Shown here: piece by piece, positions 33,801-43,404 of the stretch
How the letters are laid out: every line of letters starts with the position of its first letter
How positions within the stretch are numbered: position 1 is the first letter of the stretch
Origin: Dryococelus australis
Taxonomy: Eukaryota > Arthropoda > Insecta > Phasmatodea > Phasmatidae
Assembly (NCBI GenBank): GCA_029891345.1
Contig: CM056994.1
Location: 143,304,457 to 143,368,456, forward strand
DNA: 64,000 nucleotides
Reading direction: 5' to 3'
Position numbers and translations under genes: made by a program
Notes under the pieces: generated by a model
Databases searched by the model: none
Told to the model about the DNA's origin: nothing
The model's input: only the letters and a program-made list of their open reading frames with translations

Positions 33801-34330
33801 TTTGAAAACATCAATATCGAAAGTAGTTTCATTAATGTCTACATTTTCATTCGATGTAATTATTCTTTCAATTTTATTAAGTAATTTTCAGGCGTTTAAT
33901 TTGTAATTTCTTGCAGCCGAAATAGTATGGTGAAAATTTTGATTATTTGCATATATTCTCATTTGATCACCTAGTTTATAACCAGCTAATTTTTTTTACA
34001 GATTTCATTGTTGCATGAACAGCATTTCGAACAGCATTAGTTTTTTTTTTATCGAATTACACTGTAAATTGTTTATAGGAATGCCGTATTTTCTTTGCCA
34101 AATAATTTTGAAGTTGTCAATTAAATTACGACAAATTACACGAATTTCAAATGGATTTCTCCTTTCCGCACGCTGATTTAAAAGTTTTGTTTAAAAGGTA
34201 TATTTGTTCTTTTTATTTTCTTCATTAATTTCAGACTTTGAAATAGTTAAATTTTGGTTACTTTTAATTTTTAGTTTTACATATATGTGATTAGAAAGAG
34301 GAAATAATTATTTTTAATGATTTTTTTTAT
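30813..34330 (-). pseudogene. Protein-primed DNA polymerase B (pPolB) of Polinton, broken
   Basis: From N to C: ERRNPFEIRVICRNLIDNFK (about 34130); KAKQCINKINNDDNLCSPRA (33740); IRKGSKLQGNLAHELRKRMG (33600); a Cys-rich segment with YYCKKCDKLYYNKDQHDC (33330); the exonuclease region (about 32900), continued by KGYDSYLILLYC; FHGCIWHGCPDCYSP (about 32250); DALFGGRTNATK (32010), highly characteristic; NPGKQAVAKISLNSLWRKFG (31430); VYFDTNT in place of YxDTDS (31220); GEWTDEYGKKLL (31160); and a C-terminal FVYGKHMIL to the stop at 30813. The enzyme replicates the element from protein-primed ends. The motif C second Asp is Asn, and many stops and frameshifts occur. Confidence 0.9.
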
Positions 34331-34347
34331 TTTCTTTTAATTACATT

Positions 34348-34536
34348 TTAATATGAAAGGGGTAAATTTGAAAAGTTAATTTTTCTTTGTTGAATTATAA
34401 TAAAGGTTTTAATAGCTGTAATCAAATCAGCTTTCTTTAAATTGTACCAATATTTAATTTTAAAATCTCTGCTAATGTATCTCATATCCCTCACTCTCCT
34501 ATTGTTCAACTCAACTGCTAGATTGTTCGCTGACAT
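34348..34536 (-). CDS. SAP-like 62-aa ORF at the head of the polymerase gene
   Basis: Open for 62 codons: MSANNLAVELNNRRVRDMRY, then DFKIKYWYNLKKADLITAI. The helix pattern with a K-x-D-L-I motif resembles a SAP/Rho-N-type nucleic-acid-binding fold. It could be the N-terminus of pPolB cut off by a stop or a separate small gene. It is one of the few intact frames in this Polinton. Confidence 0.45.
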   Translation of the reverse strand: MSANNLAVELNNRRVRDMRYISRDFKIKYWYNLKKADLITAIKTFIIIQQRKINFSNLPLSY

Positions 34537-34759
34537 TTTAGCTGTATTTGTAAAGGAAAAAATTTATAAATAAAATGTAAAAATTGATATAATGGATAAT
34601 GATGAAAAAGTGTTTAAATTATTGGAAAATTGTATTTAACTTCTTATTATGACGATAGTGCTTAATATATTCACTAAAACATATTTTACATTTGGTTGAG
34701 TGTTTCTCCTTACTATTTTCATTAGGAGAAAATAATTACATATGTTTATTCTAATTTTA

Positions 34760-35085
34760 TACTTCAAAAGTCTTTGTTGGATCATTATCATGTTGATTTT
34801 CGTTTAGAATATCTAATGGTGTATTATGGGATTTAGTATTTTTGTGCATTTTGAGAGATGTATTATAAACATATTTTCCACATTCACACATTATTTTTAC
34901 TTTTTTAACTCATAACTACTGCAAGCATAATCACTATAATATTTTTTTCAAATGTTAAAATGCTTATCTTTTGTGTGTTTCTGTGATGCAAAACTTTCTA
35001 TGTTTAATACTTCACCATGCTTTGTACATTGCTTTTATTGATGTTCATTTCATATGGTTGCAACATTTCCTTTTTATTTACTGAA
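34760..35085 (-). pseudogene. Small C2H2 zinc-finger protein remnant in Polinton
   Basis: Two finger-like segments occur on the minus strand. QCTKHGEVLNIESFASQKHT continuing KDKH has the spacing C-x2-H-x12-H-x4-H, with His in place of the second Cys. CECGKYVYNTSLKMHKNTKS continuing H fits C-x-C-x12-H-x4-H. Stops separate them. Small zinc-finger genes occur in various large DNA transposons. The role here is unknown. Confidence 0.45.
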
Positions 35086-35348
35086 GAAAAAATGTATCAA
35101 AAGAAGAGAAAACAAGTAAATTTTTTTCTTTTATTTTAATTAAATTTCTACTAAAAGTTTTGATTGGGGAAATTTCTCCCCGCTTGGAATATCATGTAAA
35201 AAGCTAAAATATGTTCAGGAACCAACATATTTATTTTATTTTTTTAATACATTATTTTCTTTATTAAATAAACAAAAATGAATCGCTGGTCAACAAGTTT
35301 AACAATTAATTCGAATCGACTAAACTACATCACCTAGAAAAAAATAAA

Positions 35349-35580
35349 ATGTTAGTTCTTACAGATTTTCAAATTTATGAATCTAAGTATGACAAATAGT
35401 TTGGTTGTATTCTTGATTCAAACTATAAAATTACACCATCTGATCGATATGTAATTATGTTTGCTGAATATGAATTAAAATTGCTAAATAATAATAGAAT
35501 TTTTTTTATCACATAAAGGTTTAACATAAATAAAAAATGGAAAAACTGTGCATGATTTAGTATCATCTAAAAATGAATAA
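35349..35580 (+). pseudogene. Small TIR-proximal Polinton ORF, right end
   Basis: MLVLTDFQIYESKYDK, a stop, FGCILDSNYKITPSDRYVIM, then FAEYELKLLNNNR, a frameshift in a T-run, and HKGLT, a stop, NGKTVHDLVSSKNE to the stop at 35580. It has about 77 codons with two stops and one frameshift and is otherwise protein-like. It reads outward into the right TIR. Family unknown to me. Confidence 0.4.
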
Positions 35581-35609
35581 ATTCTATTGATTTGAATCTA
35601 TTAATTATC

Positions 35610-36038
35610 TTTTGTTAGTATTTCACTTGATTAAGCTAATTTTACTTGATTTTGGTTTAAATTTGCATGATTTTTATTATCTTTGTGAACGATATTTGCA
35701 TTCACTATTCATGCAGGATTTTTTTGGGTTGAAATTCGAAGAAAAGGCTTGTTTTTAGAGGAAAAAAGCACGAAATTCGAGGAAAAATAATGGAGTGTGG
35801 GTCAAAATTGTATTTATTTGATGCGATTTTGCGTAGTTTTAAGTCTGTTTTTTAATTAAAAAATCGAAGGAAAAATTTGATTTTGGAAGAAACAAGCTTG
35901 AAATGATTGAAAAATCAATGTGAATTACGAAAAAAATAAATAAATAAATAAATTTTAAAAATCATGGAATTGAAGTTCTAATTCGGTTAGAAATACGAGG
36001 AAAAAGGTTGAAATTATTGGAGAAAAACATACTAAACT
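35610..36038. repeat. Polinton right terminal inverted repeat
   Basis: Reverse-complement partner of the left TIR. It contains GAACGATATTTGCATTCACT, AGGATTTTTTTGGGTTGAAA, TGGGTCAAAATTG, GATGCGATTTTGCG and, near the outer end, AAAAGGTTGAAATTATTGG. The outermost matched bases are ACATACTAAACT. An AAATAAATAA run near 35940 is specific to this side. Confidence 0.9.
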
Positions 36039-38339
36039 ACAATAGAACATCAAAAAATAGTTTCTGACTACGCATAACTAGCGTAAACACAAATGGAACT
36101 TTTATTTTTATGACACAGTAAGGTAAACTGTTAACTAGTTTCATATAAATTGTTTTAAATTAACCCAAATTGTGAAAAAGATTGACAAAACCTGTTCAGA
36201 AACACATGTGTGAGATATCAACTAAAATTTGATAACATTAATAATCCTTTGTCAACAAAACAGAGAGAACTAATATCTGTAACTGACAACAGAAGATATT
36301 CACATAAGGGTAGCAAAAATTCTTAAAATGATGAAAATTGCACGGAATCCTCGGTTGGTGCTTAATGGAAATTTCTCGATAATGCCAGCTTGACGATGGC
36401 ATGAGTCGAGAAATGAAATATGGGTGGAGAAGCTACGGATTGCAGAAAGTGTAGGAAACAGCAGTACTGCAAGATAACCCCAACCAATATCATTTCCCGA
36501 TAAAGTACCGTTTGCTGGTTTCTGGAATTGAAACGTAGACTTCACCGCCGGAGTCTTGATTCAAAACTACTAAAGAAACAGCTTGTATCCAAACTCTCAA
36601 GAAAATTTTCTTTTTTTAGAGGTACTGTTCGCTCAAGTATACATTTCGTTCAATTGGAAACAAGAATTCATCCAGTCATCTAATTTTTATGGGAAAATCC
36701 TCCAGTTCCAGCGAAATTAGAAACTATAATTATTGTAGACCTAAAAATATATTGGCCTCGCTGGTCGTTAACACGTTCGTATACTCGCCATATTCAACGT
36801 TATGCATCATCCCATCATCACGAATCGTTGAGTCTCAATATAGTTCAACTGATTCTCATACACAACCAATTCATCAATTCACATGCCTGGATATTTTGTT
36901 ACTTACAATGGTAACAAAAAGTAACTATATTAATCAAGCTATTACAAAGTATAGCATAAGAAAATCTAATACAATCATTTGATACTTGTTTTGATAATTA
37001 ATGTATTAATATATCAAATAATATCCAGCCTAACTGGTTAAGAACTGTAACGCCAACGCGTTACCTGCGGTTTCATTAGTACTGTACTTTACCGCTCTAC
37101 GCAAGCGCCATGTTTAGTTTTGGTGCCCGCCGCCGCCCGCCACGCTGTTGCCAGACCTCTGTGATCGCCTTCGATTCCCCTCCTTTCTGCTGTCGTTTTC
37201 CCTCCCCGTCTTCTAGAAACCCCTCAAGCGACACACTATGAATGTGTGAAATTGTACCTGGGTTTCATTCTGGCATTCTGCTACGAGCCTTCGTTACCAC
37301 CACACCTGACTATTTGGAGACCTACCTCATACCATCGTGGATTGTGACGTGGTGTGGCTGCTGGAATGTGCACACTGGAACGACCGCAGCTAGGCAACAA
37401 ATTGTAATATCTTTGAATTAGTTAAACTATTCATATTAATTGTAACAGGCGAAGGAAATACAGTGGGTGACAGAAGTATGCGGTGAGTTGACGACGAACT
37501 TTAAATTTTCAGCGGTTGGTTTTTCCTGTCACATGACATTTTTTGTATTTGATGATTTTCTGTGATGTATAATTATGGCTCAGAAAATCTCTCAGAATTC
37601 CAATATTTTTTCATTATTGATGAAAGTAATTTACCTTTTCGGATGGCTGAGTGCCCAAGTTGTCCCCGTTAGCGAGTTATATTGGAACTGTGGCTTCGTC
37701 ATCAGTTCACTGCAGTTAATATTAAATTGTGTGTAGATATTTCAAATCGTAGGGCCTTGATGGGCAAACCATAGATTTGCTGCCCCTGCGTCGAGCTGCT
37801 CATATTTTATATTGAAAGTTTTAAAATGTAATTTTTATCCCGAAGGTGCTATGGAGGGCTACTCGCTGCCACCTTTGGGAGGGTATAAGTGGTTACATGG
37901 TTATATTTTTATTTTCGTGTTATGTATTCTCACGACTTAATATTTGGTAGAGTTAATCAGTGAGTTTAGTAGTCGAAATACTCTCTTAAGTCCTAAAATA
38001 TTCGATAAAAAGATTTGGTTATTTGTGCAAACGAGACGACACATATGTAAAACTTTACGCCAGGTATTTATTCAGTTCATATACTTATATAATGTGTAAT
38101 TTATGCCTCATGGTTAGAACAGAATATTTTAATTGGGTAGTTTTGCGAAGCTCCAGTGTTTGTCCTATTTGAGGGTTCTCGAGTATTGCAGTTTAAGGTC
38201 GCTTTCATACGTGGTTCAAAATGAAATAGTTTTTTTTTTCTAATATAGAGCAACGTAACTTTAAAAAAGCTGGCTTATGCAGTTAAAGATTATTTAATGA
38301 TATGGGTGAAACATTATAAGCCCAAGGCCGAAAACTTTT
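36039..38339. other. Spacer with GC-rich block (possible LTR or UTR of the next element)
   Basis: 36039 to 37040 holds nothing recognised. A GC-rich block at about 37048 to 37450 starts TGTAACGCCAACGCG and ends near ATTGTAACA. It could be the 5' LTR of the Ty3/gypsy element that follows in the same orientation. There is no second copy in the window to prove it. 37451 to 38339 is probably untranslated or decayed gag sequence. Confidence 0.3.
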
Positions 38340-38645
38340 GCTGAGTGTATCACAACCCGAATAGGCCTTAACGTGCCTGCAAATAAGAACTAGTTTTATG
38401 CCGCTCCTGGAACCTCCTGGAATTGACATTGTATTCTCGTCCGGCCTTAGTGTGCCCAATTTACACGAGAACTTGTTTTACATTTCGCTTTGCGGCTCTT
38501 GTTGGGCGTTTCAAAATAATATTAAATAATTATGAAGATGGTGGCTTTGATTGTTAATGGGGCAAGAAATCTCGTTTAATAATTTTGCATCTAGTCAGGC
38601 CTTAGCTCGGCCATAGGAAAACCTCGGCTAATGTGTCATATTTTA
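38340..38645. repeat. Degenerate GGCCTTA-type tandem repeat
   Basis: TAGGCCTTAACGTGCC (38360), CCGGCCTTAGTGTGCC (38441) and CAGGCCTTAGCTCGGCC (38597), the first two followed by AAGAACTAGTTTTA/GAGAACTTGTTTTA, suggest a decayed repeat of about 80 to 155 bp just upstream of the gag zinc-knuckle frame. Confidence 0.5.
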
Positions 38646-38662
38646 AATATTTTCTACCTTAA

Positions 38663-38941
38663 TTGTTTTCGTGCCAGATCCTAGTATATTGGAAATATAC
38701 TTGTTATCAGATTACGTGTGTTTCTAATATGGCAACGGGCAGTGTGGATCGCGGAGTTACGCTCCTTTTGAGTATCGGTCAACGAACCGCTACTGTGCGT
38801 TGTGCGAATTGCGTCAGTCCCGCGCACGTCGCGGCCTTTTGTCTATCTGAAAATATTAGTTTGGTGGAACGCCATTGTTTCCGTTGTGTACAAACTGGAC
38901 ATATGTATAACACCTGTAAATTGGCAGGAAACGGAACTTGA
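38663..38941 (+). pseudogene. Retrotransposon gag nucleocapsid (two CCHC knuckles)
   Basis: CANCVSPAHVAAFC and CFRCVQTGHMYNTC both fit C-x2-C-x4-H-x4-C exactly and lie 18 residues apart. Paired knuckles of this type bind retroelement RNA in Gag nucleocapsid. The frame is open for 92 codons but lacks capsid and matrix parts. The gag sequence breaks off at about 38940, where LINE sequence begins. The protease of the same LTR element resumes at 39864. Confidence 0.7.
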
Positions 38942-39540
38942 CCGATCGAAAGCGTGGTCCTGTCAATCGTGAGGTTAGGAAAGAAATCTCTCCCATTATA
39001 GGCATACTTCATCGGTTAAGACACCAAAACTCACCCAGTTCAGTTCTGAGAAGAATTTATTTTTCCTTGATTCATTCGCACCTCACTTACATATCAAGTA
39101 TACGGCGATGTACCAATTTACCTAAATTTAATAGTTTAGAAATATTGCAGAATTGAGCATTGACCTTACTTGGCCTTCCTCCCAGAACATACTTGAAAGA
39201 CATTTACCGTAAGGTACCCTTACCTTAAAACCCTTAAAACTATCATTACTGATGTCTACAGTGCAACGTATTATTAAAATTAAAAACCATTGGGTCCACA
39301 GTGATATAGACTTTAAATTAAACAAAGTGTAGCACAATTATTCTACACGGAGCACTAATAAAATTCACACCAGCAGCTCTGAATTAGTCAAGTATGGTAC
39401 AAAACTGTGTGTTTCTTGCAGTAATGAAAATGTATTACACGCTACCCAAAACTTTAAAAAATGCAAAATGTGTCAAAGACTGTTGAAGACAACTTTGTGG
39501 GCTGAGTTATCCAACAAATAACTTGGTTAGTATGCTTATT
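38942..39540 (+). pseudogene. 5'-truncated non-LTR retrotransposon (LINE) 3' end
   Basis: Reads SVLRRIYFSLIHSHLTYISS, NLPKFNSLEILQN, a stop, then GLPPRTYLKDIY and, after shifts, a short C-terminal tail rich in Lys and Cys. This is the C-terminal (thumb and tail) part of Jockey/I-like reverse transcriptases in insects. Only the last part is present, as expected for 5'-truncated LINE insertions. The following 300 bp are probably its 3' untranslated region. It sits between gag and protease of the gypsy element, so it is a nested insertion. Confidence 0.75.
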
Positions 39541-39863
39541 GTACTTGTAAGTTTGAATTCACTTGTTCTTCTCCTATTATATAATTTTATTTATTCGTAG
39601 GCGTACTGTCGACAGCATAATATTCAGCAGAAATAGTGTTTTCCTTAACTATTATAAAAAAAAATTATTATGTTTTCATTCATTTGTAGTTATTTACTGT
39701 TCCTGGACCGAACCTGACTATTTTGTTTATTAGCACTAAATTATTGAAATTTATAGTTATTATAACCCGCTTGTATCTGGCTACTGGTAGTTCGTTGTAG
39801 TGACTATTATTATAATTGCTGCTTTGCAACTAAGTTTCTTTATGTTATTGTCACAGTGGAATA

Positions 39864-40184
39864 GTGCCACCATGTGAAAATAATGTGTTATCCCAAACAC
39901 GAGCCATGTCTCATGGGACCAAAAAAAATGTTGCTTCACGCATTTTACAACAATGTCAGGCTAGGGTCACCTGTGGAGGGCGGAATTTTCTTGCACTTGT
40001 CGACACTGGTGCCACACATTGTTTCATAGGTGTTTATTTTCTTCATTGCCTTCTAGATAAAGAAATAGTTTCCAAAGGGAGCATCGGCTTCATGCTGGGC
40101 AAGTGTTTGTGTATCGCCAATGGCGGTATTATAACATGTAATTTGGTAGTCGATCTCCATTTTAAAATAGGGAGATTCTCCTAG
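39864..40184 (+). pseudogene. Ty3/gypsy aspartic protease
   Basis: LALVDTGATHCFIG is the retropepsin active-site motif (D-T-G-A) preceded by the usual hydrophobic strand. LCIANGGIITCNLVVDL is consistent with the flap and second half. The open frame is 106 codons, then a stop. The next part (ending near 40250 with LILGLQ-like text in another frame) fits the C-terminal ILG segment. The enzyme would cleave Gag-Pol. The gene is isolated by the LINE upstream and decayed RT downstream. Confidence 0.75.
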
Positions 40185-40379
40185 ACGTTCGCGTTTTTGG
40201 TTCTTCCCCGTCTCATCCGTAATTTGATCTTGGGGCTACAAATTTTAGGAAAATCTAATGCCGTGGTTAACGTCGATGATGGTTATCTATCTTTCGGCTT
40301 TTATCCACGTATACGAGTAGGTCTCCATGTCAACCAAAGTCAGATAATTCTCATGTCTACCCATTTCTTGTGATAATTC

Positions 40380-41200
40380 CAGACAGAAAGATTTTCAGCT
40401 CCAGTTATTAGAGTTAAGAGAGGAATTCAGTGACAACATTCTTCCAAATCTGGGAAGTGCGATGCACTCCATATAAATTCTCTCTAACCGATGGCATCCG
40501 GTTCGAGGCCAACAGTTTAAGAGCACATCACCTTAACTCTGTGCATTTCGAGAAAGTATAGATCAACTGTTGGCTTCCGAGTAATAGTCCGTCAACCTCC
40601 GATTATTGCTCATCTGGATTTCATGTTAGAAAAAAATATAGTGAAAAATATCGTTAGAGGTAAACCATTCTTTAGATATAAAAATATACATAAATACCAT
40701 ATCCCTGCCGAGCATTGATTGCGCGCTTCAACACCTGGAAAAGGCCAGTAAATGTTCCGTTTTTGATCTCAATAATAGCTTCCATCAATGTTTGTTGACC
40801 CCTCGTGAGGAATTCACCACTTTAGTATACCATGGAGTCAGTTGAATTCACAAGGATACCCATGGCTCCAATTTGGAAGCAGCATTGTCCATGCCCTGGA
40901 TCATGTACTAACCGAATATAGTTCAAATTCGTATTTTAATTACATAGATGGCATATCGTCTGCAGTGATGACTGGGAATCCATTTAGTGCATTTGAGGCA
41001 GGTTTAACAAAATGTGTGAGTTGGGCTTAATATGAACCCTGCAAATGTAACACTATAGGGACCCGTAAAATTTAGTACTTAGGATGTATGCTCAGTGAAG
41101 GCCGATTATTGATTGCCGAAGACAGTATGGCTCCCATTTTGGGTTTCCCACATCCTAAGACCTTAACAAGGCGTTCACAAATTTCTGGTCATAATTGACT
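40380..41200 (+). pseudogene. Ty3/gypsy reverse transcriptase, heavily decayed
   Basis: Fragments in shifting frames: DCALQHLEKASKCSVFDLNN, then SFHQCLLTPREEFTTLVY (first catalytic Asp region, near 40770); NSYFNYIDG (near 40940), where the YxDD box has lost its second Asp; and KYLGCMLSEGRLLIAED (near 41085). Order and spacing match gypsy-class RT. Multiple stops. Non-functional. Confidence 0.75.
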
Positions 41201-41204
41201 ATTA

Positions 41205-41770
41205 TGCCCGATTTATTAATCATTATTTCGAACTGGCTGCTCCTGTGAATAAATTAAAGAAAAAAGGCGTTGAGTTTCAGTGGGAAAGTGAGCAAGAGGT
41301 AGCCTGTAACACTCTTAAAGAGAAGTTGTCTTCACCTTCTGTCATTCATCTTTCCGATTTTTCGAAAAGATTTGTCGTTCAGGTGGATACTTCGACACTG
41401 GCATTGGGAGCAGATTTATGATGGGGGGGGGGGGGGGGTGGGGGGAGATGACAACCTTGCTCCGATTGCTTTTGCCAGTCTTACCCTTATGGACGCGGAA
41501 CACAATTTCTGAATCTATGAAAAGGAAACACTGGCTTCTATTAACAGCCTGGAGGAGTTCGCATCTTACATCGAACATGACAAATGAGATTTGCATTCGG
41601 ACAACCAGGCGCTCAGCTGGGTCCTAAATAATTTGCAACATCTAGGGAAGCTGGATTGATGGGTATTAAGATTATCCAGGTTTCGCTTTCAGGTCCATCA
41701 TTTCCGGGGTTCAGACAATCAGGTTAACGATGCGCTTTCACGCATATTCGATCCTGACGATTTAGAGATG
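41205..41770 (+). pseudogene. Ty3/gypsy RNase H region with poly-G expansion
   Basis: After RT come LAAPVNKLKKKGVEFQW and LSSPSVIHLSDFSKRFVVQV (start of the RNase H-like domain), then a poly-G tract at about 41423 to 41445 that breaks the frame. Later frames have LHSDNQALSWVLNNLQHLGK and FRFQVHHFRGSDNQVNDALS. These are standard gypsy RNase H landmarks. The G tract sits where the first strand continues, probably by slippage. Confidence 0.75.
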
Positions 41771-41781
41771 GAATCAGTAAG

Positions 41782-42147
41782 TTGCCCGTCATTTCAATAA
41801 ATCTGATTCAAGGGTTTCCAGAATTTTTTGTAAAACTGCAACAGGTGCGAAGGGATAATGAGCACTGTTCCAAGGTGGTTGATGATTTAAATGCGGGTGA
41901 AGTCCTTCCCTACTTGGTAGCGAAGGATATCTTGTGTAGCATGGAGGAAAATGGACGGGCATGCAAAATTGTAGTCCCTCTGTCTCTGCGGTCTATGGTG
42001 CATCACGACTCTTTTTTTGGCGGTCACCAAGGAGTTAGTCGAACTTTCCACAAAATTACAACTCACTTTGCCTGGCCGACCCTGAAGAATGAGGTCTATG
42101 AATTAGTGAAATTTGAGTCACCTGCGTCAAATCTAAAGAAGAATTAA
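41782..42147 (+). pseudogene. Ty3/gypsy integrase N-terminus, 3'-truncated
   Basis: LRSMVHHDSFFGGHQGVSRT and KITTHFAWPTLKNEVYELV correspond to the H2C2 zinc-binding start of gypsy integrases. The two expected cysteines and the whole DDE core are absent: similarity stops at about 42110 and the frame then runs into unrelated codons and a stop. No 3' LTR was recognised downstream, so the element lost its 3' part. Confidence 0.75.
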
Positions 42148-43314
42148 ACACTGTGAACAACACTAATTTATTTCAGTCTTTGTATATTTCAGTTTAGTAT
42201 AGCTGTAAAATTAACTATAAACGTTTCAAAGTTTAAACAAAGTGCTTAAAACAATAATAACATATATCCGTGATTACTATAGTTCATTATTTTCCAATGA
42301 AATTAGGTTAGGGTTAAATTATTGAGGCATTTGTAAGTTTAAGTTTTTTCGTTTATGATGAACTTAAGGTGCTCAGCTTTATTTTTCGACATTATGTACT
42401 TCGTTTCCGTAAATTTACTGTGCATTAAGTAAAATTCTCCGTGATTATACGGAAATGTTAAACAGTGTATTGTCAAACTGCACAGAAGCACACCCAGTGG
42501 CGGGTGTGCTCGCGAGCTCATTGTAGACTGTGACGTCAATATTTTTGATTCAAAATCATACACATATTCGTCTGCAAATCAGATGCTGTTGAACCGCGTA
42601 AACAAACAATGTCAGACATGTTGATGTGTTCTATGGTTCTGTTAACACTCAAGATGAAGCTGAATGGTCCGCAGGTGCCTTGAGGATTAGGTGCCTTGCA
42701 TCCTGTGGTGCCAGAAAATTTCGTGGTCCCATTCCGTGTTCTTTGACGCATCCTATCTTCTTTATTACACTGCTTCCACTCTAGCATCAGTGTCGTCACA
42801 TGAGCAGCAACTGCGCGTTATTAAAATCCTTCTTTACTTAAGCCGGTAATTTGGCCCTGTTCATGCTCCTTAACATGCATAAAATGTGCCATTTCACATC
42901 GACGTGGCTAACTGACTCGAGTGAGAGTCTTGAATGCTCACTGAATAAGAATATATACTTTTCTTGATCCTCAACTGTTCTCTAGCTAAACGCTTTTATA
43001 CGTCAATTCAGAGGATACTGCTACGTGCAAACAAATGTAGTCATTCACAAATTCTAATAATTAGCCTACTGTTACCATGGCCGTGCTTAGGCTATAATAC
43101 TACGACCTGCCTGAACGAGCAAACCCAATAACAACTGTAACTGTAACCAGGCAAGAGGGCAGAGGAATTAAGCAATCAGATAGGGCAATAGCCTACAGAT
43201 GATGTAAACCACCCCCCCTTTTTTTTATACACACTTTCAGGACAAAGAACAGGTAGGGGCAGAGGCATGATGGTGCGTGAATATAAGCCAGCGGGACATT
43301 GTATTATATATAAT

Positions 43315-43315
<1 letters not shown>
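42148..43315. other. Region after truncated gypsy element, unclassified
   Basis: No recognised gene. A GC-richer block at 42480 to 42830 is open on the minus strand for 87 codons but carries no motif I know. Confidence 0.4.
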
Positions 43316-43380
<65 letters not shown>

Positions 43381-43404
43381 GAGAGAGAGAGAGAGAGAGA
43401 GAGA
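43316..43404. repeat. (TA)n(GA)n compound microsatellite
   Basis: About 60 bp of TA followed by about 24 bp of GA. Confidence 0.97.

Larger units (their letters stand above)
20522..36038. mobile_element. Maverick/Polinton DNA transposon (complete, inactivated), about 15.5 kb
   Basis: Two inverted ends of about 430 bp enclose the typical Polinton gene set: major capsid (-), PLA2-like (+), cysteine protease (+), integrase with chromodomain (+), ATPase (-), penton-like (+), protein-primed polymerase B (-). Polintons are large self-synthesising DNA transposons that encode virus-like capsid genes. Every gene here has in-frame stops (TAA, TAG and TGA) and frameshifts, so the copy is inactive. The outer termini look like AGTTTAGTATG on the right (read inward) and AATTTACTATG on the left. 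I found no convincing 6-bp target duplication. A matrix-metalloproteinase-like gene is an unusual passenger. Confidence 0.92.

Noticed and set aside
20522..36038. In-frame TAA/TAG codons inside otherwise readable Polinton genes, possibly a recoded genetic code.
   Set aside because: TGA stops and frameshifts occur as well, and catalytic residues are mutated. Simple decay explains all of it.
37048..37450. Definite gypsy LTR.
   Set aside because: No second copy in the window and no clear primer-binding site. Kept only as a possibility.
41423..41445. Poly-G tract as a quadruplex regulatory element.
   Set aside because: It sits inside a dead RNase H region and is an interrupted homopolymer, so slippage or an assembly artefact is simpler.
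42525..42545. TGACGTCA-like sites here, and also near 2101, 12564 and 49935, as CRE elements.
   Set aside because: Isolated 8-mers with no promoter or gene attached. Chance occurrence is likely.
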